44,417 bases of DNA from NCBI GenBank assembly GCA_938034615.1, contig CALHLW010000081.1, forward strand, positions 1 through 44,417. Direction: 5' to 3'. Origin of the DNA: an uncultured Neomegalonema sp. Its GTDB lineage: Bacteria > Pseudomonadota > Alphaproteobacteria > Rhodobacterales > Rhodobacteraceae. Of this stretch, positions 21,206 through 30,660 are shown piece by piece. The stretch's first letter is position 1, and each line of letters starts with the position of its first letter. The translations under genes and the position numbers were made by a program. The notes under the pieces are model-generated. The model saw only the letters and a list, made by a program, of their open reading frames with translations. It did not search any database and was not told where the DNA came from.

Positions 21206-21396
21206 AAACCTGGCAAAAGTGGTTCAACGTTGCCGTTTCTCCGATCCGTTCCGGGGTCGAGCGGGTCTTCGGCAAAAGCAAGACGGACGACGGGCTCGGC
21301 AAGACCCGTTACTTCGGCGAAGCGCGCGTCGCAGCCGATCATCTCACCTTCGCCATGGCCTACAACCTGCGCCGGGCGTTGAGTTTGAGCGGATAA
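21193..21396 (+). pseudogene. C-terminal remnant of an IS5-type DDE transposase
   Basis: Frame +1 reads RQLKTWQKWFNVAVSPIRSGVERVFGKSKTDDGLGKTRYFGEARVAADHLTFAMAYNLRRALSLSG*, matching the DDE C-terminal E-region and AYNLRR tail; stop codon TAG at 21190 upstream. Confidence 0.75.
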
Positions 21397-21620
21397 ATGA
21401 CAGGAGGAGTCCGTCCAAAAAAGTGCATTCCCGCGCAAAAACAGCCCAAAACGGGCATCAAAGACCGGCGAGCGCCGTCAATGAACCGAAAAATCAGGCC
21501 AAAGAAGCCTGACAAACGACTAAACGGGGATTGTTCAGATGGCTCCGTTCATTCTGCGATCCGAAACGATAACCGCAGAGTGGGGCCACCTGCAGCAGTA
21601 AAATTGAGAAACAGGACATT

Positions 21621-21659
21621 TTACTTGATCTTCGACAGAAGCTCCGGCGCGGTTACGGA
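21621..21659 (-). pseudogene. Fossil C-terminus of a second delta-class carbonic anhydrase gene
   Basis: Minus reading SVTAPELLSKIK*, compared with LVTAPELLSQIE* at the end of the intact gene at 22535; 28/37 nt identical, most differences at third codon positions. Confidence 0.6.
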
Positions 21660-22456
21660 TAGGACGGCTTCAAACCCAGCATTTCGTCCAACTGCCGCCC
21701 CAGCCAGCCATGGGGAATGAAATGCCCGCCCTTGTGCAGATCGAGGATCACGGTCCCTTGCGCGCAATCCCAGCGATAGCGGTCGAAGGACAGCCAATCG
21801 ACGATCTTATATGGGCCGTCATCTTTCGTTGTCCCGCATCCCAGCCTGCCGCGCCACAGCCTGACCGGGTTCAACCGATCCCCGTTCGGCCCGGCGGGAA
21901 ACCGCATCACCGTGTCCGACGTGCCATGGACATGGCGCACCACGGCGGGGGCTTCCGGGCAGGTTTCCGACTGGCGCAGGGTGCCCGCCACGGCGAACAG
22001 CCCCCGGATATCATTGCCGCTTTCACAGACGTAGCGCCATGCCATCGCAGAGCCGAAGGAATAGCCGGAGATGAAGATGTTGTCCCGGTCGACCGGATAC
22101 CGCTTCATCACGTCCCGCAGTACCGCATCCGCAAAATCCACATCCTCGCGCCCGCCCCGGAACCGCCACGTCTTGTTCCGCCCGTTCGGCGCGATCAGCA
22201 GCACGCCCCGGCGCTTCGTATGCCCTGAAATCCGCTCATGATTGATCGGCAGTTTGCCCGTCCGCGCCCAACCGTGAAAATGCAGCATAACCGGCAAAGG
22301 ATTGGCCCCGTCCCAGCCGTCCGGTTCCCTGACGTGATAGGACCGCTCGCCCACCGGGCAGGGCGTATTCAGATGGCAAGGATTGCCGGGCAAGGCCGAC
22401 CCCTGGGCGGCGGCATTCGGGGCGAAAAGGGCGAAGATCAGGACGATGGTTCTCAT
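21653..22456 (-). CDS. PHB depolymerase / LpqC-like esterase (secreted)
   Basis: Signal MRTIVLIFALFAPNAAAQ; PVMLHFHGWARTG, FISGYSFGSAMAWRYVCE nucleophile, VRHVHGTSDTVM, HKGGHFIPHGW. Confidence 0.85.
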   Translation of the reverse strand: MRTIVLIFALFAPNAAAQGSALPGNPCHLNTPCPVGERSYHVREPDGWDGANPLPVMLHFHGWARTGKLPINHERISGHTKRRGVLLIAPNGRNKTWRFRGGREDVDFADAVLRDVMKRYPVDRDNIFISGYSFGSAMAWRYVCESGNDIRGLFAVAGTLRQSETCPEAPAVVRHVHGTSDTVMRFPAGPNGDRLNPVRLWRGRLGCGTTKDDGPYKIVDWLSFDRYRWDCAQGTVILDLHKGGHFIPHGWLGRQLDEMLGLKPSYP

Positions 22457-22534
22457 GGCCCCCTCATGCCGCCCTACGCCATTAGGTGTCACCTCACGTC
22501 TGCGCTATCGGCGTCACGCGAATGCCGCTCACGC

Positions 22535-23326
22535 CTACTCGATCTGCGACAGTAGTTCCGGTGCCGTCACCAACTGGCGGACGCCGTGGGCGTGGTCTTC
22601 CTCGAAGACGTTTCCGTTCTCCGCCCACTCATGCAGCGAGGAGATGTCGATCTTAGCGCATTGCGGACGCACACTCCAGGTAACCTGCATCGGCGAGCAG
22701 GCCTGCTGCGTATAGCTTGGCCCTGTCGTCGAGCCTGCAAACACCACTGGCTCTCCGGTCCCTGAGGGCAGGCTCTTCGCTTGATGGAACCCGTCCACGA
22801 CGTTCCCCGCATAGGCGAAATCAGCGTAATCGAGCGCGTTCTCCGGGTCGTTCACTACGAGGAAGACCTGCGTTTCCACCCGCAGGGCCGGGTTCGCACA
22901 GGCATCGCTGAGGCACGACCCCAGCCCCTTGCCCGGATTGACCTCGCATGACGTATGCACCCAATGCACCTCAATGGTATCTCCCGGCACGATGCCCTTG
23001 TAGGCACCCTTGCCGCCCGAAGGGTCTGTGAGTTCGGCGGTGGTCAGGTCATCCGACCCGTTGCACTTCCACCCGCCATGGTCGCCCGCACCGCCCGAAA
23101 CCGAGAACCCCGGCCCTTTGTGCTCGGCATTCACATGCAGGTGGATGTTGCACAGGTTCAATTCGGATGCTTTCGGTGCCAGCGCGAGGACACGGGCGTT
23201 CAGCCCGCCGGTCTTGGTAATGTCACGCGGCGTCTGTGGCCCATAACCTGTACACATCTCTGCCATGGCGGGTGCCGCGACGAGAAGCGCTCCGAGGATC
23301 GCAGGAAGGAAAACGGTTTTGTTCAT
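22535..23326 (-). CDS. Delta-class carbonic anhydrase (secreted)
   Basis: Signal MNKTVFLPAILGALLVAAPAMA, then EMCTGYGPQTPRDI, LCNIHLHVNAEHKGPGFS, IEVHWVHTSCEVNPGKGLGSCLSDACANPALRVETQVFLVVND, matching the CA_like/delta-CA family pattern. Confidence 0.75.
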   Translation of the reverse strand: MNKTVFLPAILGALLVAAPAMAEMCTGYGPQTPRDITKTGGLNARVLALAPKASELNLCNIHLHVNAEHKGPGFSVSGGAGDHGGWKCNGSDDLTTAELTDPSGGKGAYKGIVPGDTIEVHWVHTSCEVNPGKGLGSCLSDACANPALRVETQVFLVVNDPENALDYADFAYAGNVVDGFHQAKSLPSGTGEPVVFAGSTTGPSYTQQACSPMQVTWSVRPQCAKIDISSLHEWAENGNVFEEDHAHGVRQLVTAPELLSQIE

Positions 23327-23463
23327 AAGGATGTCCCCGACGTGTTTAGATGTGTGGGGCCGTTCCGGGAGTGGATGGCCCGATAACCGATCTAAGCTGT
23401 TCAACGTCCATGACCACGCCCCGGCATCACTTTCCGGCGAGCGATTGCAAAGAGGAAGTCCCC

Positions 23464-24396
23464 ATGACGACCACCCGACCGTCCGTCTTCCCCGTAAACG
23501 CCGTTATCCTTGGCGGTGGCACGATGGGGGAGGGCATCGCTGCGATCTTTGCCGCTGGCGGCTGGCCCGTTCAGGTTGTCGAACCCCATGGTACAGAGGT
23601 CGCGGACCGGATCGCCGATTGCGCCACCCAACGCGGTGGGGCAAAGCCCGCAGTAGCCGTTCTTTCCTCTCTGGATGCTGTAAACTGGGCGGGCGTCTCC
23701 CTTGTCGTGGAATGCGTCCCCGAAGACCTCGCCATCAAGCGCGCCGTCTTCGCCGATCTCACCCGGCTGGCCCCGCGGGAAACCCTGCTGACAAGCAATT
23801 CCTCCAGCTTCCCGATCAGTGCCATCGCTGAAGGGCTGGAAATGCGAGGGCGCATGGCGGGGCTGCACTTCTTCATGCCCGCCCATCTCGTGCCGTTGGT
23901 CGAGGTGGTCAGCGGCCCCGATACGACCCCCGAAACCGCCGCCTCATTATGTGAAACCATGACCGCCCTCGCCATGCGCCCTGTCCATGTGAAGAAAGAC
24001 ATCCCTGGCTTCCTCGCCAACCGGATGCAGCACGCCCTGATGCGCGAGGCCCTTTCGCTGGCCGAACGGGGCATCGCCAGCGCCGAGGATATCGACGCCG
24101 CCGTTCAATACGGCTTCGGAATGAGGTTTCTGGGGGCGGGGCCGTTCCTGCAAAAGGATATCGCGGGCCTCGATATCCACCACGCCGCCGCCACAACTAT
24201 CTACCCTGATCTGTGCAATGACATTGTTCCTGTCCCCTTTATTGCAGAGCGGGCCGTGCGAGGCGATCATGGCATGAAATCCGGTCGCGGCTTCTACCGT
24301 TGGACTGCCGACACGGCACGGGCAACACGGGCGCGGTATGAAAAGGCGCTGGTGAAAGCGCTGGCGGTTCTTGGAAATAATCGGGAAGGGCGTTGA
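23464..24396 (+). CDS. 3-hydroxyacyl-CoA dehydrogenase family protein
   Basis: VILGGGTMGEGIAAIFAAGGWPVQVVE Rossmann motif; TSNSSSFPISAIAEG, GLHFFMPAHLVPLVEVVSGPDT, HVKKDIPGFLANRMQHALMREALSL. Confidence 0.88.
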   Translation: MTTTRPSVFPVNAVILGGGTMGEGIAAIFAAGGWPVQVVEPHGTEVADRIADCATQRGGAKPAVAVLSSLDAVNWAGVSLVVECVPEDLAIKRAVFADLTRLAPRETLLTSNSSSFPISAIAEGLEMRGRMAGLHFFMPAHLVPLVEVVSGPDTTPETAASLCETMTALAMRPVHVKKDIPGFLANRMQHALMREALSLAERGIASAEDIDAAVQYGFGMRFLGAGPFLQKDIAGLDIHHAAATTIYPDLCNDIVPVPFIAERAVRGDHGMKSGRGFYRWTADTARATRARYEKALVKALAVLGNNREGR

Positions 24397-24501
24397 GGGT
24401 GCTCGATTTCACGATCCCGGCCCGGCGGGTCTCGTTCGTTGAACGCTTCTCTGATGATGGCGTGAAACTGCTGCTTGATCGACGCCGCTGGACGGGCCAT
24501 A

Positions 24502-24518
24502 TTTAGAACTATTCTAAA
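24502..24518. promoter_or_regulatory. Irr/ICE-like box TTTAGAA-CTA-TTCTAAA upstream of nfu
   Basis: Perfect 7-bp inverted repeat with 3-bp spacer, 37 bp before the nfu start. Confidence 0.65.
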
Positions 24519-24555
24519 AACATGAGTGATCTCACTCGCAAAGGGAACCTGTACG

Positions 24556-25119
24556 ATGTTCATCCAGACGGAAGCGACCCCGAACCCGTCGACCCTGAAA
24601 TTCCTGCCGGGCCGGTCGGTCATGGCCAGTGGTACCGCCGATTTCACGAATGTCGACGATGCCGAACCGTCGCCGCTGGCACAGCGGATTTTTGCGGTTG
24701 AAGGTGTCGAAGGTGTGTTTCTCGGTCCAGATTTCATCTCCGTCGCCAAGGGCGAAGCGGTGGACTGGCCGCATATCAAACCTGCGATCCTCGGTGCGGT
24801 GATGGAGCATTTCACCTCCGGCCAGCCGGTGATGGCCGATAGCGCGCAGACCGACAGTGGCCATGCCGAGCATGACGGGCCGCACGGCGCGATCGTGACG
24901 CAGATCAAGGATTTGCTCGATACGCGCGTGCGCCCTGCGGTCGCACAGGACGGGGGCGACATCACCTTCCACGGCTTCGAGGAAGGGATCGTGTACCTGT
25001 CGATGCGGGGGGCCTGTGCGGGCTGCCCGAGTTCAACGATGACTCTGAAGATGGGCATTGAGAACTTGTTGCGTCACTACATCCCCGATGTGCTGGAGGT
25101 TCGGCCCGTTCCGACCTGA
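24556..25119 (+). CDS. nfuA: NifU family Fe-S scaffold protein (Nfu)
   Basis: MFIQTEATPNPSTLKFLPGR N-terminal Nfu_N domain; C-terminal VAQDGGDITFHGFEEGIVYLSMRGACAGCPSSTMTLKMGIENLL CxxC. Confidence 0.93.
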   Translation: MFIQTEATPNPSTLKFLPGRSVMASGTADFTNVDDAEPSPLAQRIFAVEGVEGVFLGPDFISVAKGEAVDWPHIKPAILGAVMEHFTSGQPVMADSAQTDSGHAEHDGPHGAIVTQIKDLLDTRVRPAVAQDGGDITFHGFEEGIVYLSMRGACAGCPSSTMTLKMGIENLLRHYIPDVLEVRPVPT

Positions 25120-25712
25120 TGCTCGTTCTCGGTATCGATGCCTGTCTGGGCCATTGCTCCGCTGCCCTCCTGCGGGGTGATACCCTTCTTGCGAGCCGCA
25201 GCATGGCGATGGCACGCGGGCATGTGGAGCGCCTTGCGCCCATGGTGGCCGAGGTGCTGGAGGAGGCGGAAGTTTCCGCCGGTGCTCTCGATCTGATCGG
25301 TGTGACCTGTGGTCCCGGTGGGTTTACCGGAGCCCGCCTCGGTGCGTCTTTTGCGCGGGGGATGGCACTGGCTGGTGGTTGCCGAGCGGTAGGGGTGACG
25401 ACGCTGGAAGCACTCGCCTTTCCTCATCGACCGGAGCGACGGATCGTCGCGCTCGACGGGCGGCGGGCTGATCTTTTCGTGCAGGTCTTCGATGACGCGG
25501 AGGCGGGGCCAATGGCTCTGCCGGTTGCAGAGTTCCGCGACTTTGTTGCACGCAACGGCACTCTGCATGTCATCGGGCCGGACGACATACCGGCCATCGA
25601 TCCCGCCGATGTGGCACGGCTTGCGCGACGACGGGAGGGGGACGGACCACCCCGTCCGCTCTACCTGCGGGCGCCGGATGCGAAGGCGGCGGTGCGGCCT
25701 GTCCTGCGATGA
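25119..25712 (+). CDS. tsaB: tRNA threonylcarbamoyladenosine biosynthesis protein TsaB
   Basis: LVLGIDACLGHCSAALL, GHVERLAPMVAEVL, DLIGVTCGPGGFTGARLGASFARGMA. Confidence 0.9.
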   Translation: MLVLGIDACLGHCSAALLRGDTLLASRSMAMARGHVERLAPMVAEVLEEAEVSAGALDLIGVTCGPGGFTGARLGASFARGMALAGGCRAVGVTTLEALAFPHRPERRIVALDGRRADLFVQVFDDAEAGPMALPVAEFRDFVARNGTLHVIGPDDIPAIDPADVARLARRREGDGPPRPLYLRAPDAKAAVRPVLR

Positions 25713-26182
25713 TAAAGCGGTATACCGCTCCGCCATCCTCATCCCTCATCGACGCGCTTGCGGCCCTTCAGGCTCGTGCCTACGCCACCACGGGGATGCG
25801 CGGATGGTCATCGACGGAAATAGCGGCGCTGGTCGCGGCCCCGGCCACGATACTGTTGGTTGCGCATGACGATAAGAACCACCCGATTGGGTTTCTACTC
25901 GCAAGTGTTCTGGAAATCGAGGTTGAAATACTCGCACTTGCGGTCGATCCAGCGCTTCATCGGCGCGGAATCGCCTCGACTCTAATCAATTCATTTGAAC
26001 AGGCTGACGTAGGGGCAGAAGTCGAGCGCATTATACTAGAAGTTGCAGAAAATAACCTGAACGCGATATTTCTTTACGAAACGTTAAGATTTCGCAAGAT
26101 CGGCATACGGCGCAATTATTATCTTATAAGTGGCACCCGGATCGATGCACGACTAATGGAGAAGCGTTGCTTTTCGGGTTAA
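25709..26182 (+). CDS. rimI: GNAT acetyltransferase, RimI-like
   Basis: Follows tsaB with 4-nt overlap; LALAVDPALHRRGIASTLINSF acetyl-CoA motif and EVAENNLNAIFLYETLRFRKIGIRRNYY. Confidence 0.8.
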   Translation: MIKRYTAPPSSSLIDALAALQARAYATTGMRGWSSTEIAALVAAPATILLVAHDDKNHPIGFLLASVLEIEVEILALAVDPALHRRGIASTLINSFEQADVGAEVERIILEVAENNLNAIFLYETLRFRKIGIRRNYYLISGTRIDARLMEKRCFSG

Positions 26183-26338
26183 CATCAACAATGACTATAT
26201 CGCGCTTCAGAAAGACTAAGAGAATTTTACGTTTTCTCTTGCAGTGCCGCTCAATATGAATAAATAGACGACTACACCCCGCGAAATTACCAAACGTGGG
26301 AGTAAATATGAACTTATACACTTTCTATGGAGCTCCCC

Positions 26339-26761
26339 ATGAGTGACGCCGTGATCGAACGATCCGAAATCCTTCAACTGACATCGGACATCGTTTCGTC
26401 GCATGTCTCGAACAACCCGGTTCCGCCTGCCGATCTCCCCGCATTCATCGAGTCAGTCTACAAGACGCTTGGTGTGCTGGCGAATGATCCGGAAGAAGAG
26501 CCGGTCGAAGAGCTGAAACCCGCCGTGTCGATCAAGAAATCGATTACGCCGGATCACCTGATCTGTCTTGAAGATGGTAAGAAGCTCAAGATGCTCAAGC
26601 GGCACCTCAAGACATCCTACGACATGACGCCCGAAGACTACCGTGCGCGTTGGGGCCTGCCTTCCGATTATCCGATGGTCGCCCCGAACTACGCTGCGAA
26701 GCGTCAGGAACTTGCGAAGAAAATCGGTCTGGGTCGTAATCGCAATTCCGCCAAAAGCTGA
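26339..26761 (+). CDS. MucR/Ros family transcriptional regulator
   Basis: IVSSHVSNNPVPPADLPAFIESVYKTLG; ITPDHLICLEDGKKLKMLKRHLKTSYDMTPEDYRARWGLPSDYPMVAPNYAAKRQELAKKIGLGR. Confidence 0.95.
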   Translation: MSDAVIERSEILQLTSDIVSSHVSNNPVPPADLPAFIESVYKTLGVLANDPEEEPVEELKPAVSIKKSITPDHLICLEDGKKLKMLKRHLKTSYDMTPEDYRARWGLPSDYPMVAPNYAAKRQELAKKIGLGRNRNSAKS

Positions 26762-26795
26762 TTGCGTAAACGAAGAACGCTGTTGTGAGCATCGA

Positions 26796-26825
26796 GCGCG
26801 TCCGCATTGCGGGCGCGCCTTTTTT
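26796..26825 (+). terminator. Rho-independent terminator downstream of mucR
   Basis: GCGCGTCCGC-ATT-GCGGGCGCGC followed by CTTTTTT. Confidence 0.8.
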
Positions 26826-26841
26826 GTGCTTTGGGAAGGCC

Positions 26842-28203
26842 ATGAACGCGATCCCGCCAAAGAAACTCTTCATCCGCACCTACGGATGCCAGATGAACGT
26901 CTACGATTCAGAGCGCATGACCGAAGCCTTGACGGGCGCGGGCTATGAGGCCGTGGACGCGCCAGAAGACGCCGATCTGGTGCTTCTGAATACCTGTCAT
27001 ATCCGCGAGAAAGCGGCAGAGAAGGTCTATTCGGAACTGGGACGCATCCGCAAACTGGCTGATGAAAAGGCCGAGCAGGGCGGTACGATGCGGGTCGGTG
27101 TGACTGGGTGCGTTGCTCAGGCCGAGGGCGAGGAAATCGTGCGCCGTCAACCGCTCGTCGATCTCGTCGTTGGGCCACAAGCCTATCATCGCTTGCCCGC
27201 CATGCTGGACGCGCTGGACGAGGGCAAGGGCGCTCAGATCGTTACGGATTTCCCGACCGAAGACAAGTTCGAGGCCCTGCCTCAGCGGGCGCGGCGGACA
27301 TCGCCCAGCGCGTTCCTGAGTGTGCAGGAAGGCTGTGACAAGTTCTGCGCTTTTTGCGTCGTTCCCTATACGCGCGGGGCCGAGTTCTCGCGTCCTGTGG
27401 TGCAAGTGATCGCAGAAGCGCAGCGGCTGGCTGAGTCCGGCGTGCGCGAGGTCACGCTGCTGGGTCAGAACGTCAATGCCTATCACGGCGAAGGAAAGGG
27501 TGGGACGTGGTCACTTGCCCGCCTGATCCGCGAGGTCGCCGGGGTCGAGGGTATCGACCGTATCCGCTATACGACGAGCCACCCCAACGACATGGATGAC
27601 GACTTGATCGCCGCCCATGCCGAAGTGCAGGAGTTGATGCCATATCTACACCTGCCGGTGCAGTCGGGATCGGACAGAATACTCAAGGCGATGAACCGCA
27701 AGCATACCGCCGACAGTTATCTGCGCCTGATCGACCGCATCCGCGCGACGCGGCCTGATATTGCGATGTCCGGTGATTTCATCGTCGGCTTTCCAGGCGA
27801 GACGGATGCCGATTTCGACGAGACGCTGGCGCTGATGGATGCCGTTGGCTACGCGCACGCCTTTTCCTTTAAGTACAGCCCCCGTCCGGGAACGCCGGCA
27901 TCCGGCGCTGAGCAGGTGCCCGAAGCCGTGAAGGAAGAACGCCTCGCGCGGCTCAATGAAGTGCTGCGCGTTCATCAGACCCGCTTTCAGGAAAGCTGCA
28001 TAGGCCGCACTATGCCGGTGCTGTTCGAGAAAGTGGGCCGGGAGCCGGGTCAGCTCATCGGGCGTAGTCCTTATCTGCAACCCGTTCATGCCTATGTGCC
28101 GGAAAGCGCGCTGCAACAGATCGTGCCGGTGCGGATCGACGCAGGCTTCCCGAACAGCCTGTCGGGAACGCCGGTTGGCGCTCTATCATCGGAACATGCC
28201 TGA
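26842..28203 (+). CDS. miaB: tRNA-2-methylthio-N6-dimethylallyladenosine synthase
   Basis: [20 protein letters not shown]; radical [30 protein letters not shown]. Start set at the ATG after the terminator. Confidence 0.95.
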   Translation: MNAIPPKKLFIRTYGCQMNVYDSERMTEALTGAGYEAVDAPEDADLVLLNTCHIREKAAEKVYSELGRIRKLADEKAEQGGTMRVGVTGCVAQAEGEEIVRRQPLVDLVVGPQAYHRLPAMLDALDEGKGAQIVTDFPTEDKFEALPQRARRTSPSAFLSVQEGCDKFCAFCVVPYTRGAEFSRPVVQVIAEAQRLAESGVREVTLLGQNVNAYHGEGKGGTWSLARLIREVAGVEGIDRIRYTTSHPNDMDDDLIAAHAEVQELMPYLHLPVQSGSDRILKAMNRKHTADSYLRLIDRIRATRPDIAMSGDFIVGFPGETDADFDETLALMDAVGYAHAFSFKYSPRPGTPASGAEQVPEAVKEERLARLNEVLRVHQTRFQESCIGRTMPVLFEKVGREPGQLIGRSPYLQPVHAYVPESALQQIVPVRIDAGFPNSLSGTPVGALSSEHA

Positions 28204-29203
28204 CACGGGAGCGACCTTGACCGCCAATACAATCGAATTCGAGGATAACCGCGCGCTTGCCGAGATCGTCGGCCCGCATAGTCGCAACCTCGCCGTCATC
28301 GAGCGAGCTTTCGAAATAGAAATCCACCATCGGGGCAACATCCTGAAATTGGAAGGTGCGGACGATGCCGTGGGCCGGGGGATGGAAACGCTGATCGCCC
28401 TGCGCGAGCGCGAGGCCAAGGGACGGCCCATCGAACAGGGCGATGTGGAAGGTGCAATCCGCTTTGCGAGCGAGCCGCAGCGCGCGGACCCCGCACCAGC
28501 TACCAAGGCCAATCCGCGCGGCGTCGAAATCCAGACCCGCAAGCGCATCATCGAGCCGCGCTCGCCCCGGCAGGCGACGTATATCGACGCGCTGCTGAAC
28601 GACACGCTGACATTCGGCATCGGACCGGCGGGTACGGGGAAATCCTATCTGGCCGTGGCAGCCGGGGTTGCGGCGTTTCTGGAGAAGCGCGTGGACCGCA
28701 TCATCCTGTCGCGTCCGGCGGTGGAAGCGGGGGAGCGGCTGGGGTTCCTGCCCGGTGATCTCAAGGAGAAAGTCGATCCATATCTGCGCCCTCTCTACGA
28801 TGCGTTGCATGACACGCTGGGCGGAGAACAGACCGCCAAGTTCCTCGAAAGCGGCGTCTTCGAGGTTGCCCCGCTCGCCTTCATGCGCGGGCGCACGCTG
28901 GCCAACGCCTTCGTGGTGCTGGACGAAGCGCAGAACTGCACCCGGATGCAGATGAAGATGTTCCTCACGCGCCTCGGCGAGAATAGCCAGATGGCGGTGA
29001 CAGGCGATCCGACACAGGTGGACTTGCCGCGTGGAGAGACGTCAGGCTTGCAGGAAGCGGTCGATATCATCGAGGGGATCGCGGATACGTCGGTGATCCG
29101 CTTCACGGATGCGGACGTGGTGCGGCACCCGATGGTCGCCCGCATCGTGAAAGCCTATGACAAGCTGGATGCCGAGCGTGGCGAGCGGCATGATCGACGC
29201 TGA
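28196..29203 (+). CDS. PhoH family ATPase
   Basis: [97 protein letters not shown]. Confidence 0.95.
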   Translation: MPDTGATLTANTIEFEDNRALAEIVGPHSRNLAVIERAFEIEIHHRGNILKLEGADDAVGRGMETLIALREREAKGRPIEQGDVEGAIRFASEPQRADPAPATKANPRGVEIQTRKRIIEPRSPRQATYIDALLNDTLTFGIGPAGTGKSYLAVAAGVAAFLEKRVDRIILSRPAVEAGERLGFLPGDLKEKVDPYLRPLYDALHDTLGGEQTAKFLESGVFEVAPLAFMRGRTLANAFVVLDEAQNCTRMQMKMFLTRLGENSQMAVTGDPTQVDLPRGETSGLQEAVDIIEGIADTSVIRFTDADVVRHPMVARIVKAYDKLDAERGERHDRR

Positions 29204-29669
29204 TATTCGGGTCGAGGATGCGCGCTGGTCGAAGGGGCGTGACCTCGATGCGCTGCTTCAGGAATGCTTCACCGCTACCATTGCCGAGACCGGGGAGGTG
29301 CCGCCCTTGGCGGAAATCTCGGTCTTGTTCACCGACGACGCGGCCCAGCGGATATTGAACCGTGAGCATCGCGGCAAGGATATGCCGACCAACGTGCTGT
29401 CCTTTCCGGTCGATGGGGCCCCGTTGCCGCCAGGTATGCCCTGCACGCTGGGGGATATCTCGCTGGCCTATGAGACTGTGGAGTCTGAAGCGCAGGCGGG
29501 CGCAATCGCCTTCGACGCGCACTTGTGCCACTTGATTATCCACGGTTTCTTGCATTTATTAGGATACGACCATGAGGACGATGCCGAGGCGTCGGTCATG
29601 GAGAGTACGGAAACGAGGGCGCTAACGCGGCTCGGCATAGCCGACCCGTATCGCCCGGAGCAGGTGTGA
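29190..29669 (+). CDS. ybeY: Endoribonuclease YbeY
   Basis: NREHRGKDMPTNVLSFP and HLIIHGFLHLLGYDHEDD zinc site. Confidence 0.95.
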   Translation: MIDADIRVEDARWSKGRDLDALLQECFTATIAETGEVPPLAEISVLFTDDAAQRILNREHRGKDMPTNVLSFPVDGAPLPPGMPCTLGDISLAYETVESEAQAGAIAFDAHLCHLIIHGFLHLLGYDHEDDAEASVMESTETRALTRLGIADPYRPEQV

Positions 29670-30655
29670 GGCTTGTGACAGAGAGTGATCCGGGGGAACT
29701 GCCCCGCGCCGGTGACGGACCGGCGGAACAGGACGAAGGCGGCGAGGAAGGGCAGAGTACGAACTCTGTCGCCGGACGCCCGCTGACGGAACGGCTCTTC
29801 GGGGGGTTCGGTCGGGGCGTGACGACCATGTTCGCAGGGCGTGAGACACCGCCGCCCATGCCCGAGGAAGTACAGCAACAGCATACCGATCGCCAGAAAC
29901 TGCTGCTCGCGAACGTCGAGCGCATGGGTGAAATGCGGGTCTCGGATGCCATGGTGCCGCGCGCGGATATCGTCGGGATCGAGATGGCGGCAAGCTACGA
30001 GGAAGTGGTCGCCGTGTTCCGCAGCGTTGGACACTCACGCCTGCCGGTTTACAACGACACGCTCGATGACGCCGAGGGCTTTATCCACGTCAAGGACGTC
30101 TTCATGCTGACGGGGCAAGGGCATGAACCCCCGACTCCCGAGAATTTCAACGTGCGCGAGTTCATGCGTCGGTTGCTGACCGTGCCGCCCTCGATGCGTT
30201 GTGGCATCCTGCTCCAGAAGATGCAGGCGGACCGGGTCCATATGGCCTTGGTGATCGATGAATATGGCGGCGTGGACGGCCTCGTCACCATCGAGGATCT
30301 GCTGGAGTTGATCGTCGGCGAGATCGAGGACGAGCACGACGCGACAGTCGAGGCTTTCTGGAAGAAGCAGGGTGAAGGTGTCTATCAGGTCGATGCCCGT
30401 GCATGGCTCGATGAATTTGAGGCCGAGACGGGGGTTCTGTTGCTTGAACCCGGCAAGAATGACGATGTCGATACGCTGGGCGGTCTGGTCTTCATGATCT
30501 GCAACCGCATTCCGGCGCGGGGCGAGGTGATCCGGCACGAAGACGGGCATGAATTCGAGATTCTCGATGCGGACCCGCGCCGGATCAAGCGGATGCGAGT
30601 AACGCTGGTTCTGCCCGAAACTGCCGATGATGCTGCGCTACAGGCGGCGCAGTAG
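29666..30655 (+). CDS. CBS-domain hemolysin family protein (CorC-like)
   Basis: RVSDAMVPRADIVGIE, HSRLPVYNDTLDDAEGFIHVKDV, ALVIDEYGGVDGLVTIEDLLELIVGEIEDEHD; transporter-associated C-terminal domain. Confidence 0.9.
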   Translation: MRLVTESDPGELPRAGDGPAEQDEGGEEGQSTNSVAGRPLTERLFGGFGRGVTTMFAGRETPPPMPEEVQQQHTDRQKLLLANVERMGEMRVSDAMVPRADIVGIEMAASYEEVVAVFRSVGHSRLPVYNDTLDDAEGFIHVKDVFMLTGQGHEPPTPENFNVREFMRRLLTVPPSMRCGILLQKMQADRVHMALVIDEYGGVDGLVTIEDLLELIVGEIEDEHDATVEAFWKKQGEGVYQVDARAWLDEFEAETGVLLLEPGKNDDVDTLGGLVFMICNRIPARGEVIRHEDGHEFEILDADPRRIKRMRVTLVLPETADDAALQAAQ

Positions 30656-30660
30656 ATCAC

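Noticed and set aside
20914-21438. 174-aa minus ORF upstream of the helicase
   Set aside because: Mixed frame: its first part is antisense to the transposase remnant and the rest is out of frame with the protein-like tail found at 21038-21205.
26183-26338. AT-rich stretch upstream of mucR considered as a possible horizontally acquired island
   Set aside because: Short, flanked by core genes; more likely promoter DNA, as AT-rich autoregulatory regions are usual for MucR genes.
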